NCBI GenBank assembly: GCA_030529505.1
Contig: JAUMWT010000001.1
Span: 1-64,000, forward strand
Direction of reading: 5' to 3'
Source of the DNA: Allobrachymonas sp.
GTDB lineage: Bacteria > Pseudomonadota > Gammaproteobacteria > Burkholderiales > Burkholderiaceae_C
DNA length: 64,000 nucleotides
Below are positions 48,548-58,355 of the stretch, piece after piece. How positions within the stretch are numbered: position 1 is the stretch's first letter; every line of letters starts with the position of its first letter. Under the pieces are notes generated by a model. The model searched no databases, had not been told where the DNA came from, and saw only the letters and a program-made list of their open reading frames with translations. The position numbers and the translations under genes are program-made.

Positions 48548-51500
48548 ATGAAGCGTGCAGACCAAGTGAACCGTACGAACGCCGCCCAAAAGCTTTCGCT
48601 TTCTGATTCAACGTCTCGCCACCGCCTGCGTTGGCCGCTGCGTCTGCTGCTGTTGGCAAGCATAGCCAGTTGGGATCTAGCGCTGGCACTCAAGCCCGTG
48701 CAGATCACGCCACAGGGCGAAGTGGCCAAGGTGCGCGAATTTGTCGTCAAGTTCGACAAGGCCGCCGTAACAGCAGGCAACCCGGGCGCAGCAGCCCCCT
48801 TCACGCTGCAATGTACGGGTGGGGGCAAAGCCCAGATACCGGCGCACCGCGGCGCATGGCGCAATGCCTCGACCTGGGTAGCGAACTTTGATGACTACTT
48901 GCCGCCCGATGTGCGTTGCACCGCCACCAGCTCGGCGGGCTTCAAATCGGCTCAGGGCGAATCGCTGCCGCCTGCCACGGTGCAGTTCCGCACCGGTGCG
49001 CCGTTTGTGCGACACCTCACACCATCAGGCGGGCGCATTGCAGAAGACCAGATCTTCATCGCCCGCTTCAACGGCGGCGTGGATGCCGCCAGCGTGCAAG
49101 CCAACGCTCATTGCGCGATTGAGGGCGTGGGTGAACAGGTGCCTGTGCAACTGGTTGCCGGTGCCGACCGAGACGCCATCCTCAAAACACGGGGCTATGC
49201 CAAAGAAGCCGCCCAAAACCCCGAACGTTTTGTACTGCTGCGCTGCAATCGCACCTTGCCATCTGACGCCAAGGTGGAACTGCGCCTGGGGCCATACAAA
49301 GGCAGCGGCGGCTTGGTCAACGCCAACCCGCAGTCGTGGGATTACAAAGTGCAATCCCCGCTGGAAGCCAGCTTCAGCTGCGAACGCCCCAATGCCGAGG
49401 CGGCCTGCATGCCGATTCGGCCCATGACGCTGAGCTTTACCGCGCCCATTCCCATGCAGTGGGCGCGCCAGATCACGCTGCAAGCCCAGGGGCAAACGAT
49501 CAAGCCGCAATTCACGCCAGAGCAAGAAAAAACCACAACGACTGAATCCGTGCGCTTTGCCGGCAACCTGAACGAACGCAGCGATTACCAATTGACACTG
49601 CCCGCTGGTTTGGTGGACGACGCAGGCCGCCCCTTGAGCAATGCGGGCAGCTTTCCGTTGCGCGTGCGCACCGGCCCCATGCCCGCCCTGCTGAAATTTG
49701 CCGCTGCGCCCTTTGGCGTGATCGAACGTTTTGCCGAAGGCAAAAAGGGCCCTGCCCTGCTGCCCGTGACGGTGCGCAAGGTCGAAGCCGCCTTGCAAGC
49801 CAAGGGCTACACGCCCGGCGGCGTGGTGCGCGACCTCACGCCCAGCACGGATGCCGAAATCATCCGCTGGTACCGGCGCGTGCGCCAGTTTGACGATGGC
49901 CTGATCGAGCGCGACGAAGCCAAAAAAGAAGGCGTGCGCCATTTGCCCGCGCCCCTGCCCAAACGCCCTAAAGGCGCAGAAGAGGAAGAAGGCTGGCGCA
50001 TTCCCGACGATCAAGTGGAAACGCGCATGCTCTCGCTGCTGGAAGGCACCGAGGCCAGCACGCTCAAACTGCCCGAGCCCAGCTCCAAAGACGAGCGCCC
50101 GTTCGAGGTGATCGGCATTCCGCTGCAGCCGGGCTTTCACGTGATCGAAGCCACATCGCCCCTGCTGGGCCAAAGCCTGCTTGATACGCGCCACACCAGC
50201 GCCCGCACCATGTACGTGCGCACCAGCGTGCTCGTCACCAATCTGGGCGTGCACTTCAAGCGCGGCCGCAGCGATGCGCTGGTCTGGGTCACCGCGCTCG
50301 ATACCGGCAAGCCCGTGGCCAACGCGGCCGTGGCCATCAGCGACAAAAACGGCAAGCTGCTGGCCAGCGGCAAAACCGATGCGAACGGCATTTGGCGCCA
50401 CCCGCAGCCCCTGCCGCGCGCAACGGATGATTGGGACGACGCCCTGTTCGTAAGCGCCCGCGCGACCGACAAACAAGGTATTACCGACATGGCCTTTGTC
50501 TGGAGCGACTGGAACCGCGGCATCGAACCCTGGCGCTTCAATGTGCCCACCAGCACCGACGCCGTGCTCGATTCGGTGGCGCACAGCGTGCTCGACCGCA
50601 GCCTGCTGCGCGCAGGCGAAACCGTTTCGATGAAGCACTTCTTCCGCCAGGAAACGGCCCAGGGGCTGGACGCTGCCAAGCACCACCCCACCCTGCTGCG
50701 CATCGTCCACGCAGGCAGCGACGAGCGCATCGACATCCCGCTGACCTGGCGACGCAATGCCACCGGCGGCCACACGGCCGAGAGCCAATGGGCCATTCCC
50801 AAAACGGCCAAGCTCGGCCAATACTGGCTGCAACTGGTGGGCAAAAACAAGCAAGGCGAAGAAACGCACTACGCCAGCGGCCACTTGCGGGTCGAAGAGT
50901 TCCGCCTGCCCACCATGAGCGGCAGCATCACGCCCGTCAGCAAGTCACCGCTCGTGGCACTGAGCGAATTGCCCGTGCAAGTGCAACTGGCCTACCTCAA
51001 TGGCGGAGCGGCCAGCGGCCTGCCGGTTGAGGTATCGGCCAGCGTGCGTGATGCGTCCATCTACTTTTCGGGGCACGACGGCTTCAGCTTCATGCGCAGC
51101 CGCCGCAGCGCCTACACCGACGACATGGATGAAGGCGACAGCGACGAGAGCGAATCAGACAGCAGCAGCGGCCGTCCCCGCCTGCTGGCCGACCGATTGG
51201 CCCTGACGCTCAACAAAGACGGCGCGGGCCAAACCACCATCAGCAACATCGCGCCCAGCACCCAACCGCAAGACATCACGCTGGAAGCGAGCTACAGCGA
51301 CCCCAACGGCGAAATCCAGACCCTGCAAAGCCGCCAGCGCATTTGGCCTGCGGCCGTAGTGGCTGGCATCAAGGCCGAAGACTGGATTTCGGTGCGCGAT
51401 GCGGCGCGCTTTCAGGCCCTGGCGCTGGACGTGCAAGGCCAGCCCCAAAGCGGCGTGAAGATGAGCGTGCGCGCCACGCTGCACACCACCTACAGCAGCC

Positions 51501-54500
51501 GCAGGCGCCTGGTGGGCGGCTTTTACGCTTACGACAATGAATCCAGCAGCAAAGACCTGGGCACCGTGTGCAGCGGCAGCACCGACAGCCGCGGCCTGCT
51601 GCTGTGCAACGCCCACATCAAAGAGCCCGGCGAGGTGGAGCTGATCGCCACCGCCACCGATGCCAGTGGCCGCCAGATCGAGGCCAGCACCACCATCAAC
51701 GTGGTGCGCGAAGAAGAGTTCTGGTTTGGCGGGCACGACACCGACCGCATCGACGTGCTGCCCGAAAAACGCAACTACCAGCCCGGCGAAACGGCCAAGC
51801 TGCAAGTGCGCATGCCTTTCCGCCACGCCACGGGCCTGCTCACGGTTGAACGCGAGGGCGTGCTGCACAGCGAAGTGGTGGAACTGCACGGCACCGACCC
51901 CACCGTGTCGCTCAAAATCGCGCCCGAATGGGGCCCCAACGCCTACGTCAATGTGCTGGTGCTGCGCGGCCGCTTGCGCGACGTGCCCTGGTACAGCTTC
52001 TTCACCTGGGGCATTTTCTCGCCCGTTGAATGGTGGCGCGCCTACCGCGAATCGGGCAAAGACTACACGCCGCCCACCGCCATGATCGATTTGAGCAAGC
52101 CGGCCTTCCGGCTGGGCATGGCGCCCATCCACATCGGCATGCAAGGGCGCGAATTGCAGATCAAGGTGAAGGCCAACCGCGACAGCTACCAGGTGCGCGA
52201 GCAAGCACAAGTCACCATCGAGGCCAAGCTGCCCAACGGCCAGCCCGCCGCCCACGCCGAAGTGGCGCTGGCCGCGGTGGATGAGGCTCTGCTGGAACTC
52301 AAGCCCAACACCAGCTGGAACCTGCTCAACGCCATGTACGCCACCCGCCCCTGGGGGGTGGAAACCGCCACGGCGCAGATGGAAATCGTGGGCCGCCGCC
52401 ACTATGGCCGCAAGGCCGTGCCCGCCGGGGGGGATGGTGGCCAGGGCGGCCAAACGCGCGAACTGCTCGACACCCTGCTGCTGTGGAACCCCACCGTGCA
52501 GTTGGATGCCCAAGGCAGAGCCACGCTGGCCGTGCCGCTGAACGACGCGCTCACGCGCTTTCGCATCGTGGCTGTGGGCAGCAGCGGGCAAGACCTGTTC
52601 GGCACGGGCCAAACCCACATCCGCACCACGCAAGATCTGCAAATCATCAGTGGCCTGCCCCCGCTGGTGCGCGAGGGCGACCAGTTCCGCGCCCAGTTCA
52701 CGCTGCGCAACACCACTGAAAAAGACATGAAGGTGGAAGTCACGCCCAAAGCCAGCCAGATCGAGCTGAAGCCGCAAACCGTGGCCATTGCCGCTGGCGG
52801 CTCGCAAGAGCTGGTGTGGAATGTGACCGCCCCCGCGCAACTGGCCTTTGCGCCCGGGCAACGCATCGACTGGGAAATCGCCGCCAAAGACACGGCCGGC
52901 AGCCAAGCCAGCGATGCCCTCAAGATCAGCCAGCGCATCGTGCCCGCTGTGCCCGTCACCGTGCAGCAGGCCACGCTGATGCAGGTGGATGGCAACGCCC
53001 GCCTGGAGCTGGCCCCGCCCCCGCAAAGCCTGCCCGTGTTCAACGGCCGGGCCGCACGCGGTGGCGTCAAGGTATCGCTCGTGCCCACGCTGGCGGGCGA
53101 CCTGACTGGCGTGCGCGACTGGTTCGCCAACTACCCCTTCATCTGCCTGGAGCAGAAAACCACCAAGGCCGTAGGCCTGCGCGACACCGCCTTGTGGGAA
53201 GGCATCATGGCCGAGCTGCCCAACTATCTGGACGCTGACGGCCTGGCCAGCTACTTCCCGCCGCAAGACGGCAGCGCCGCGCGCGGCAGCGACACGCTCA
53301 CGGCCTATCTGCTGGCCGTCACGCACGAAGCCGCCACGCTCGATGCCCGCTGGAAGCTGCCGGCCGCTCAGCGCGACGCCATGCTCGGCGGCCTGGCCCG
53401 CTTTGCCGAAGGCAAGATCGAGCGCAAGTTCTGGAGCCCCAAGCCCGACCGCGACGTGCGCAAGCTCGCCGCCATCGAGGCACTTGCGCGCTACGGCAAG
53501 GCCAAACCGGCCATGCTCACCAGCATCCAGATCACGCCCAATCTGTGGCCCACGCATGCGGTGATCGATTGGCTCAACATCTTGCAGCGCATGCCCAACA
53601 TCCCCAACCGCGATCAGCACCTGCAAGAGGCCGAACAGATCCTGCGCAGCCGCCTGAGCGTGCAGGGCACGCGCATGAGCTTCAGCACCGAAGAAAGCGA
53701 CTATTGGTGGTGGCTCATGCAAAACGGTGACGTGAATGCCGCGCGCCTGATACTGGCCGTGCTCAACAACCCCGCCTGGCAAGGCGATATGGGCGCGCTG
53801 GCCAACGGCTTCATCGGCCGCCAGCGCAACGGCGCCTGGCACACCACCACGGCCAACCTGTGGGGCGGCCTGGCGCTGGAAAAATTCTCGGCCAAGTTCG
53901 AATCTGCCACCGTGGCAGGCGAAACGGTGATGAAACTGGACAAGCACAGCGAAACGGTGCAGTGGAGCAAAGTAGTGCGCGTGTCTGACAAGGCATCTGC
54001 GGCCACACCCGCCCGCCACTGGTTCGGCGCAGCGCCTGCTGCGGGCAGCTACACGCACAACAGCGCCTTCTTGCCCTGGCAAAACGCGCCGGGCGGCAAG
54101 GCCGAGGCCTTGTCCATCCAGCAGCAAGGCAGCGGCAAGCCCTGGGCGACTGTTCAGGCGCTGGCTGCTGTGCCGCTGACTCAGCCCTTCTCTGCCGGCT
54201 ACAGCGTGAGCAAAACTATCACGCCCGTGCAAGAGGCGGTCAAGGGTCAAGTCAGCCGTGGTGACATCTGGCGCATCAAGCTCGACATCAACGCCAGCAG
54301 CGATATGACCTGGGTGGTGATCAGCGACCCCGTGCCGGGCGGCGCCACCATTCTGGGCAGCGGCCTGGGGCGTGATTCGGCCATTGCCACCGCAGGCGAA
54401 AGCGGCAGCAGCCGCGGCTGGCTAGCCTTTATCGAGCGCGGCTTTGAAGCCTGGCGTGCGTATTACGAATACCTGCCCCAAGGCAAAACCAGCATCGAGT

Positions 54501-54625
54501 ACACCGTGCGCCTCAACAACGTGGGCACCTTCCATCTGCCGCCCACGCGGGTAGAGGCCTTGTACGCGCCCGAAGTGTTTGGCGCCACGCCCAACGCGGC
54601 GGTGAAAGTGCATGCGCGGCCCTGA
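48548..54625 (+). CDS. Bacterial alpha-2-macroglobulin (YfhM-like protease trap)
   Basis: The 2025-residue protein has an Arg-rich N-region and hydrophobic signal (LLLLASIASWDLALA) without a lipobox. Repeated MG beta-sandwich domains follow. The bait/MG7-8 region includes EEEFWFGGHDTDRIDVLPEK-like linkers. A thioester site lies in YPFICLEQKTTKAV, with Cys at about residue 1533, then the helical TED. Such proteins trap proteases by covalent linkage in the periplasm and usually accompany PBP1C, as here. It is longer than the ~1650 of E. coli YfhM. An acidic Asp/Glu/Ser stretch at ~857-878 is unusual. Confidence 0.95.
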   Translation: MKRADQVNRTNAAQKLSLSDSTSRHRLRWPLRLLLLASIASWDLALALKPVQITPQGEVAKVREFVVKFDKAAVTAGNPGAAAPFTLQCTGGGKAQIPAHRGAWRNASTWVANFDDYLPPDVRCTATSSAGFKSAQGESLPPATVQFRTGAPFVRHLTPSGGRIAEDQIFIARFNGGVDAASVQANAHCAIEGVGEQVPVQLVAGADRDAILKTRGYAKEAAQNPERFVLLRCNRTLPSDAKVELRLGPYKGSGGLVNANPQSWDYKVQSPLEASFSCERPNAEAACMPIRPMTLSFTAPIPMQWARQITLQAQGQTIKPQFTPEQEKTTTTESVRFAGNLNERSDYQLTLPAGLVDDAGRPLSNAGSFPLRVRTGPMPALLKFAAAPFGVIERFAEGKKGPALLPVTVRKVEAALQAKGYTPGGVVRDLTPSTDAEIIRWYRRVRQFDDGLIERDEAKKEGVRHLPAPLPKRPKGAEEEEGWRIPDDQVETRMLSLLEGTEASTLKLPEPSSKDERPFEVIGIPLQPGFHVIEATSPLLGQSLLDTRHTSARTMYVRTSVLVTNLGVHFKRGRSDALVWVTALDTGKPVANAAVAISDKNGKLLASGKTDANGIWRHPQPLPRATDDWDDALFVSARATDKQGITDMAFVWSDWNRGIEPWRFNVPTSTDAVLDSVAHSVLDRSLLRAGETVSMKHFFRQETAQGLDAAKHHPTLLRIVHAGSDERIDIPLTWRRNATGGHTAESQWAIPKTAKLGQYWLQLVGKNKQGEETHYASGHLRVEEFRLPTMSGSITPVSKSPLVALSELPVQVQLAYLNGGAASGLPVEVSASVRDASIYFSGHDGFSFMRSRRSAYTDDMDEGDSDESESDSSSGRPRLLADRLALTLNKDGAGQTTISNIAPSTQPQDITLEASYSDPNGEIQTLQSRQRIWPAAVVAGIKAEDWISVRDAARFQALALDVQGQPQSGVKMSVRATLHTTYSSRRRLVGGFYAYDNESSSKDLGTVCSGSTDSRGLLLCNAHIKEPGEVELIATATDASGRQIEASTTINVVREEEFWFGGHDTDRIDVLPEKRNYQPGETAKLQVRMPFRHATGLLTVEREGVLHSEVVELHGTDPTVSLKIAPEWGPNAYVNVLVLRGRLRDVPWYSFFTWGIFSPVEWWRAYRESGKDYTPPTAMIDLSKPAFRLGMAPIHIGMQGRELQIKVKANRDSYQVREQAQVTIEAKLPNGQPAAHAEVALAAVDEALLELKPNTSWNLLNAMYATRPWGVETATAQMEIVGRRHYGRKAVPAGGDGGQGGQTRELLDTLLLWNPTVQLDAQGRATLAVPLNDALTRFRIVAVGSSGQDLFGTGQTHIRTTQDLQIISGLPPLVREGDQFRAQFTLRNTTEKDMKVEVTPKASQIELKPQTVAIAAGGSQELVWNVTAPAQLAFAPGQRIDWEIAAKDTAGSQASDALKISQRIVPAVPVTVQQATLMQVDGNARLELAPPPQSLPVFNGRAARGGVKVSLVPTLAGDLTGVRDWFANYPFICLEQKTTKAVGLRDTALWEGIMAELPNYLDADGLASYFPPQDGSAARGSDTLTAYLLAVTHEAATLDARWKLPAAQRDAMLGGLARFAEGKIERKFWSPKPDRDVRKLAAIEALARYGKAKPAMLTSIQITPNLWPTHAVIDWLNILQRMPNIPNRDQHLQEAEQILRSRLSVQGTRMSFSTEESDYWWWLMQNGDVNAARLILAVLNNPAWQGDMGALANGFIGRQRNGAWHTTTANLWGGLALEKFSAKFESATVAGETVMKLDKHSETVQWSKVVRVSDKASAATPARHWFGAAPAAGSYTHNSAFLPWQNAPGGKAEALSIQQQGSGKPWATVQALAAVPLTQPFSAGYSVSKTITPVQEAVKGQVSRGDIWRIKLDINASSDMTWVVISDPVPGGATILGSGLGRDSAIATAGESGSSRGWLAFIERGFEAWRAYYEYLPQGKTSIEYTVRLNNVGTFHLPPTRVEALYAPEVFGATPNAAVKVHARP

Positions 54626-57116
54626 GCACAAGCAGCAGCCGGGCGGCCCGCCCTTTCGGGCCCGGTGGCTTGCGTGGCCCGTGTTGTCCATGCGGCAACA
54701 CCGCCCGCCGCCCTGCCTGCACGCCAGCGCACCGTGCAGTATGGGTGGCGCGGGTCGCACGATCTGCTCGAACGACTGGCGCGGCCTGCTGCTGGCGCTG
54801 TGCCTGAGCGCAGCAAGCCTGCCTACACAAGCCCTGCCCAGCTTTGCGCAAGTGCGGCAATCGTTTGCCTCATCCGAGTCGGTCTTGCTCGATCGCCACG
54901 GCAACGAGCTGCACCGCCTGCGCACCAACCCGCAGGTGCGGCGTGGGCAGTGGGTAGCGCTTGAAGACATTTCGCCCGCGCTGCAAAGCGCCCTCATCTA
55001 CAGCGAAGACAAACGCTTTTACCAGCACAGCGGTGTGGACTGGCGGGCCGTGGGCGCTGCGGCCTGGGGCAATGTGTGGAACCAGAAAACAAGGGGGGCT
55101 TCTACCCTCACCATGCAATTGGTGGGCCTGATGAATGACGACTTGCGCCGTGGCACACACCGGCGCAGCCTGATGCAAAAGTTCGGCCAGGCCATTTCGG
55201 CCCAAACGCTGGATGCGCAATGGCAAAAAAGCGAAATCCTTGAGGCCTACCTGAACCTGGTGCCATTTCGCGGCGAGATGGTGGGCATCGACGCCTTGAG
55301 CCGCACCCTGTTTGGCAAGGCCCCCCACGGCCTGAACGAGCGCGAAGCCGCCATTGCCGCCGTGCTGGTGCGCGCGCCCAACGCCACCCCGCAAGCCGTG
55401 GCCCAACGCGCCTGCGGCCTGCTGGCGCAGATGCACCAGGTGGCACGCACACCACTGCTGTGCGATTCGCTCAGCCTGTTTGCCACGGGCGTGATGCAAC
55501 GCAAAGCCTGGTCGCCCAGCGAGGGCATGGCCCCGCATCTGGCGCAGCGCCTGCTGGCGGGCCAGCCAGGCGGCAGCCAGATGCGCACCACCTTGTCGGC
55601 CCCGCTGCAACGCTACGCCACCGAGCAACTGCGCCAAACCCTGCACGAACTCACAGGCCGCAATGTGCGCGACGGCGCCATCATCGTGCTCGACAACGCC
55701 ACGGGCGACGTGCTGGCCTGGGTGGGCGCATCGGCCACCACCAGCTCGGCCCCGCAGGTGGATTACGTGCTGGCCCCGCGCCAGCCGGGCTCCACCCTCA
55801 AGCCGTTTTTGTATGCCCAGGCCATTGCCGAGCGGCGCTTGACGGCTGCCTCGCTGCTGGACGATTCGGCCGCAGCCATCCCCACCCAAAGCGGCTTGTA
55901 CGTGCCCAACAATTACGACCGCCACTTTCGCGGCTGGGTATCACTGCGGCAGGCGGTGGCCGCCTCGCTCAATGTGCCGGCCGTGCGCACCATCGGCATG
56001 GTGGGCGTCAACCGCTTTGCCGACCAGTTGCAGCGCCTGGGCATCACGCTGCGCCACACGGGCGAGCATTACGGCTACAGCCTGGCGCTGGGCAGCGCGG
56101 AAATGAATCTGCTGCAACTCAGCAATGCCTATCGCGCGTTAGCCAATGGCGGGCGCTACAGCCCTGCCCGCTGGCTGGCTGCCGCAGGCCAGCCGCCAGC
56201 CGCCAAGCAAGTGCTGGATGCCCGGGCCAGCTTCATCATCAACCACATCCTGGCCGACAACAACGCCCGCATCCCCACCTTTGGCAGCAACAGCGTGCTG
56301 CACACCCGGTTCTGGACGGCCGTGAAAACCGGCACCAGCAAAGACATGCGCGACAACTGGGCCATTGGCTACAGCGAACGCTACACCGTGGGCGTGTGGG
56401 TGGGCAATGCGCAAGGCCAGGCCATGTGGGATGTGAGCGGCACCACGGGCGCAGCGCCCATCTGGGCCGCCCTCATGCGCCACCTGCACCGCGATCTGCC
56501 CAGCCGGGCGCCTCAGCCGCCTGCGGGGCTGGTACAAACGCGCGTGACTTTCAGCCATTTGCCTGATCGCCCTGTTGGTCGTTCGGCCAGCCACACCGCA
56601 TCACCTGCCACAGCTCGTACACACCACGCTGCACGCCACGCCCACTTTTCAACAAACGCCAAGGCACACGGGCAAGCCAGCCAGCAAACCAATCAGCAAG
56701 CAAACGGGGGGGAAACAAATGGCAGCAGCGAGCCACCGCGCATGGAATGGTTCATTCAAGGCACCGAGCAAGCCGCCTTCGTGCGCCCGCCAAGCAGCGC
56801 CCAAGCGGCCACGGCGCGCATCCTCAATCCGGTAAGTGGCAGCCTGCTGGCGCTGGACCCCGACATTCCGCCCCAACGCCAGCGCCTGATGCTGCGGGCT
56901 TCAGCAGCCTCTGCATCTGCCCACGCCTACCGCTGGCTCATCAACGGCAAGCGGCTGGGCCAAGGCCAGACTCTGCCTTGGCTGCCCTGGCCCGGCAAGC
57001 ACCGCATCACCTTGCAAAGCGCCCAAGGGCAAACGCTGGACGAAGTGCAGATCGAAGTGCGTGGCGCAGCAGTTGCCAAACACGCCGCGCAGCCCGGCAG
57101 CCAACGCCGCCGTTGA
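54612..57116 (+). CDS. pbpC: Penicillin-binding protein 1C
   Basis: The ATG at 54612 lies inside the last codons of the A2M gene (14-bp overlap), giving 834 residues; ATG 54690 is an alternative. A membrane anchor (RGLLLALCLSAASLP) precedes the glycosyltransferase domain, with catalytic Glu in SEDKRFYQHSGVDW (E132) and RGASTLTMQL. The transpeptidase domain has STLK (S394), a SLN motif in ASLNVPAV, and KTGTS (K572). The C-terminal BiPBP_C domain follows a His/Thr/Gln-rich linker at ~650-705. The pair rebuilds peptidoglycan while A2M guards the envelope. Confidence 0.95.
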   Translation: MRGPEHKQQPGGPPFRARWLAWPVLSMRQHRPPPCLHASAPCSMGGAGRTICSNDWRGLLLALCLSAASLPTQALPSFAQVRQSFASSESVLLDRHGNELHRLRTNPQVRRGQWVALEDISPALQSALIYSEDKRFYQHSGVDWRAVGAAAWGNVWNQKTRGASTLTMQLVGLMNDDLRRGTHRRSLMQKFGQAISAQTLDAQWQKSEILEAYLNLVPFRGEMVGIDALSRTLFGKAPHGLNEREAAIAAVLVRAPNATPQAVAQRACGLLAQMHQVARTPLLCDSLSLFATGVMQRKAWSPSEGMAPHLAQRLLAGQPGGSQMRTTLSAPLQRYATEQLRQTLHELTGRNVRDGAIIVLDNATGDVLAWVGASATTSSAPQVDYVLAPRQPGSTLKPFLYAQAIAERRLTAASLLDDSAAAIPTQSGLYVPNNYDRHFRGWVSLRQAVAASLNVPAVRTIGMVGVNRFADQLQRLGITLRHTGEHYGYSLALGSAEMNLLQLSNAYRALANGGRYSPARWLAAAGQPPAAKQVLDARASFIINHILADNNARIPTFGSNSVLHTRFWTAVKTGTSKDMRDNWAIGYSERYTVGVWVGNAQGQAMWDVSGTTGAAPIWAALMRHLHRDLPSRAPQPPAGLVQTRVTFSHLPDRPVGRSASHTASPATARTHHAARHAHFSTNAKAHGQASQQTNQQANGGETNGSSEPPRMEWFIQGTEQAAFVRPPSSAQAATARILNPVSGSLLALDPDIPPQRQRLMLRASAASASAHAYRWLINGKRLGQGQTLPWLPWPGKHRITLQSAQGQTLDEVQIEVRGAAVAKHAAQPGSQRRR

Positions 57117-57130
57117 ACAAAGAGATAAAG

Positions 57131-57204
57131 GCAAAGCCCAAAGGCATCCCGTCGGGCCCTTCACCACGCTTCAAGCGCCTGTGAAGAGATCGCGAACAGC
57201 TTCT
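57131..57204. repeat. Decayed half-copy of the dispersed element (copy E)
   Basis: Read on the minus strand it starts AGAAGCTGTTCGCGATCTCT, then has AGGCGCTTGAAGCG and a GACGGGATGCC block in the same order as the family consensus. The other inverted end is not seen. Confidence 0.4.
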
Positions 57205-57297
57205 GAATCCCCCATTGCCGACCGCGCTTGGGCTATACATGCCCAAAGCACACGGCGTACAATGCCCTTGTCGTTTTTTGCATGAAGGAGACCCGAC

Positions 57298-57537
57298 GTG
57301 GGAGCAATGTCCATCTGGCACTGGTTGATTGTTCTGCTGATTGTGGCCATGGTGTTTGGCACGGGCAAACTCAAGAACATTGGCAAGGATCTGGGCAGCG
57401 CCGTCAAGGGCTTCAAAGAAGGCATGCGCGAAGGGGAAGAAACGCCCACGGCCGCACCGCGCGTCACGCATCAAACCAACACCACGCCCACAAGTGACGA
57501 CAACACCATCGACGTTGAAAGCAAAACCAAATCCTGA
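57298..57537 (+). CDS. tatA: Twin-arginine translocase subunit TatA
   Basis: A GTG start at 57298, with AAGGAG 8 nt upstream, gives 79 residues opening [19 protein letters not shown], one membrane helix. [24 protein letters not shown], the amphipathic helix, follows, then a polar tail. TatA oligomers form the passage for folded Tat substrates. The ATG at 57307 would remove three residues. It is the first gene of tatABC; TACAAT at 57258 could be its -10 box, with no clear -35. Confidence 0.95.
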   Translation: MGAMSIWHWLIVLLIVAMVFGTGKLKNIGKDLGSAVKGFKEGMREGEETPTAAPRVTHQTNTTPTSDDNTIDVESKTKS

Positions 57538-57602
57538 AGCAGCCTGCCACACACGCAAGACGCAGCAAGACGTAAAGAGGCCGCAAAAGAGCCGCGCCAC
57601 GC

Positions 57603-58112
57603 ATGATTGATCTGGGCATTTCCCAACTGACCGTGATAGGCATCGTGGCCCTGATCGTGGTAGGGCCCGAAAAACTACCCGCCGTTGCGCGCACGCTGGG
57701 TACTCTCATTGGCCGCGCCCAACGCTACATCAACGACATCAAATCCGAAGTGGGCCATGTGGCCGGTTTGAACGAGCTGCGCCAAATGAAGCAGACGGTG
57801 GAGCAAACCGCCTGGGATTTACAACAACAGGTCAATGACGTATCGCATCAAGTGCAACGCGACTGGAGCAGCTTGGGCAGCATGAAGCCTCTCAGTGCAT
57901 ACGCCGATGACATCGAAGACGTGGAAGCACACAGCGACCTGAGCCATTACCGCAGGCCAACAGGCAGCCACTACGCCCCACGCAAAAACTGGCGCATCAA
58001 GCGCAGCGCCCTGCCCCATTGGTACAAAGCGCGGCAACGCGTACGCACCCGCGTGCTTTCGGGCGCAGCACGGGTGGCCCGCTACCGCCCGCCACAAGCT
58101 CCCAGCCACTAA
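57603..58112 (+). CDS. tatB: Twin-arginine translocase subunit TatB
   Basis: The 169-residue protein begins MIDLGISQLTVIGIVALIVVG, with the TatB Glu and the PEKLP hinge, then an amphipathic helix (VARTLGTLIGRAQRYINDIKSEV) and a charged, partly coiled-coil middle. The C-terminal ~50 residues are strongly basic (Arg/Lys/His). TatB with TatC forms the receptor for RR signal peptides. It follows tatA after 65 bp. Confidence 0.94.
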   Translation: MIDLGISQLTVIGIVALIVVGPEKLPAVARTLGTLIGRAQRYINDIKSEVGHVAGLNELRQMKQTVEQTAWDLQQQVNDVSHQVQRDWSSLGSMKPLSAYADDIEDVEAHSDLSHYRRPTGSHYAPRKNWRIKRSALPHWYKARQRVRTRVLSGAARVARYRPPQAPSH

Positions 58113-58355
58113 GCCACTGTCTGCACTTTGCGCGTCAAAGATGTTTGACCTTGGCCACAGCGCTTGCCCGAACATGAAAGCAATCCCCGCAAATATTGTG
58201 AAACATTGCAGCGGTATCGATGACAGCTGTGGACGCCCAAGTGATTGCCCAAGCCCGCTAAAAGCCACCTCCTGAGCACCTTGCACCTTGCACCACGCCT
58301 TGCCCACCAAGCACTTTCATGCCCAACAAACGCCCTGCTTTGTCCCTTTCTTTTC

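Noticed and set aside
49025..50884. 619-codon minus-strand frame inside the A2M gene
   Set aside because: Second mirror frame of the same GC-rich gene; no domain.
51155..54250. 1031-codon open frame antisense to the A2M gene
   Set aside because: It is a mirror frame of GC-rich codons; it has no domain, and its His/Gly/Ala-rich composition is typical of shadow frames.
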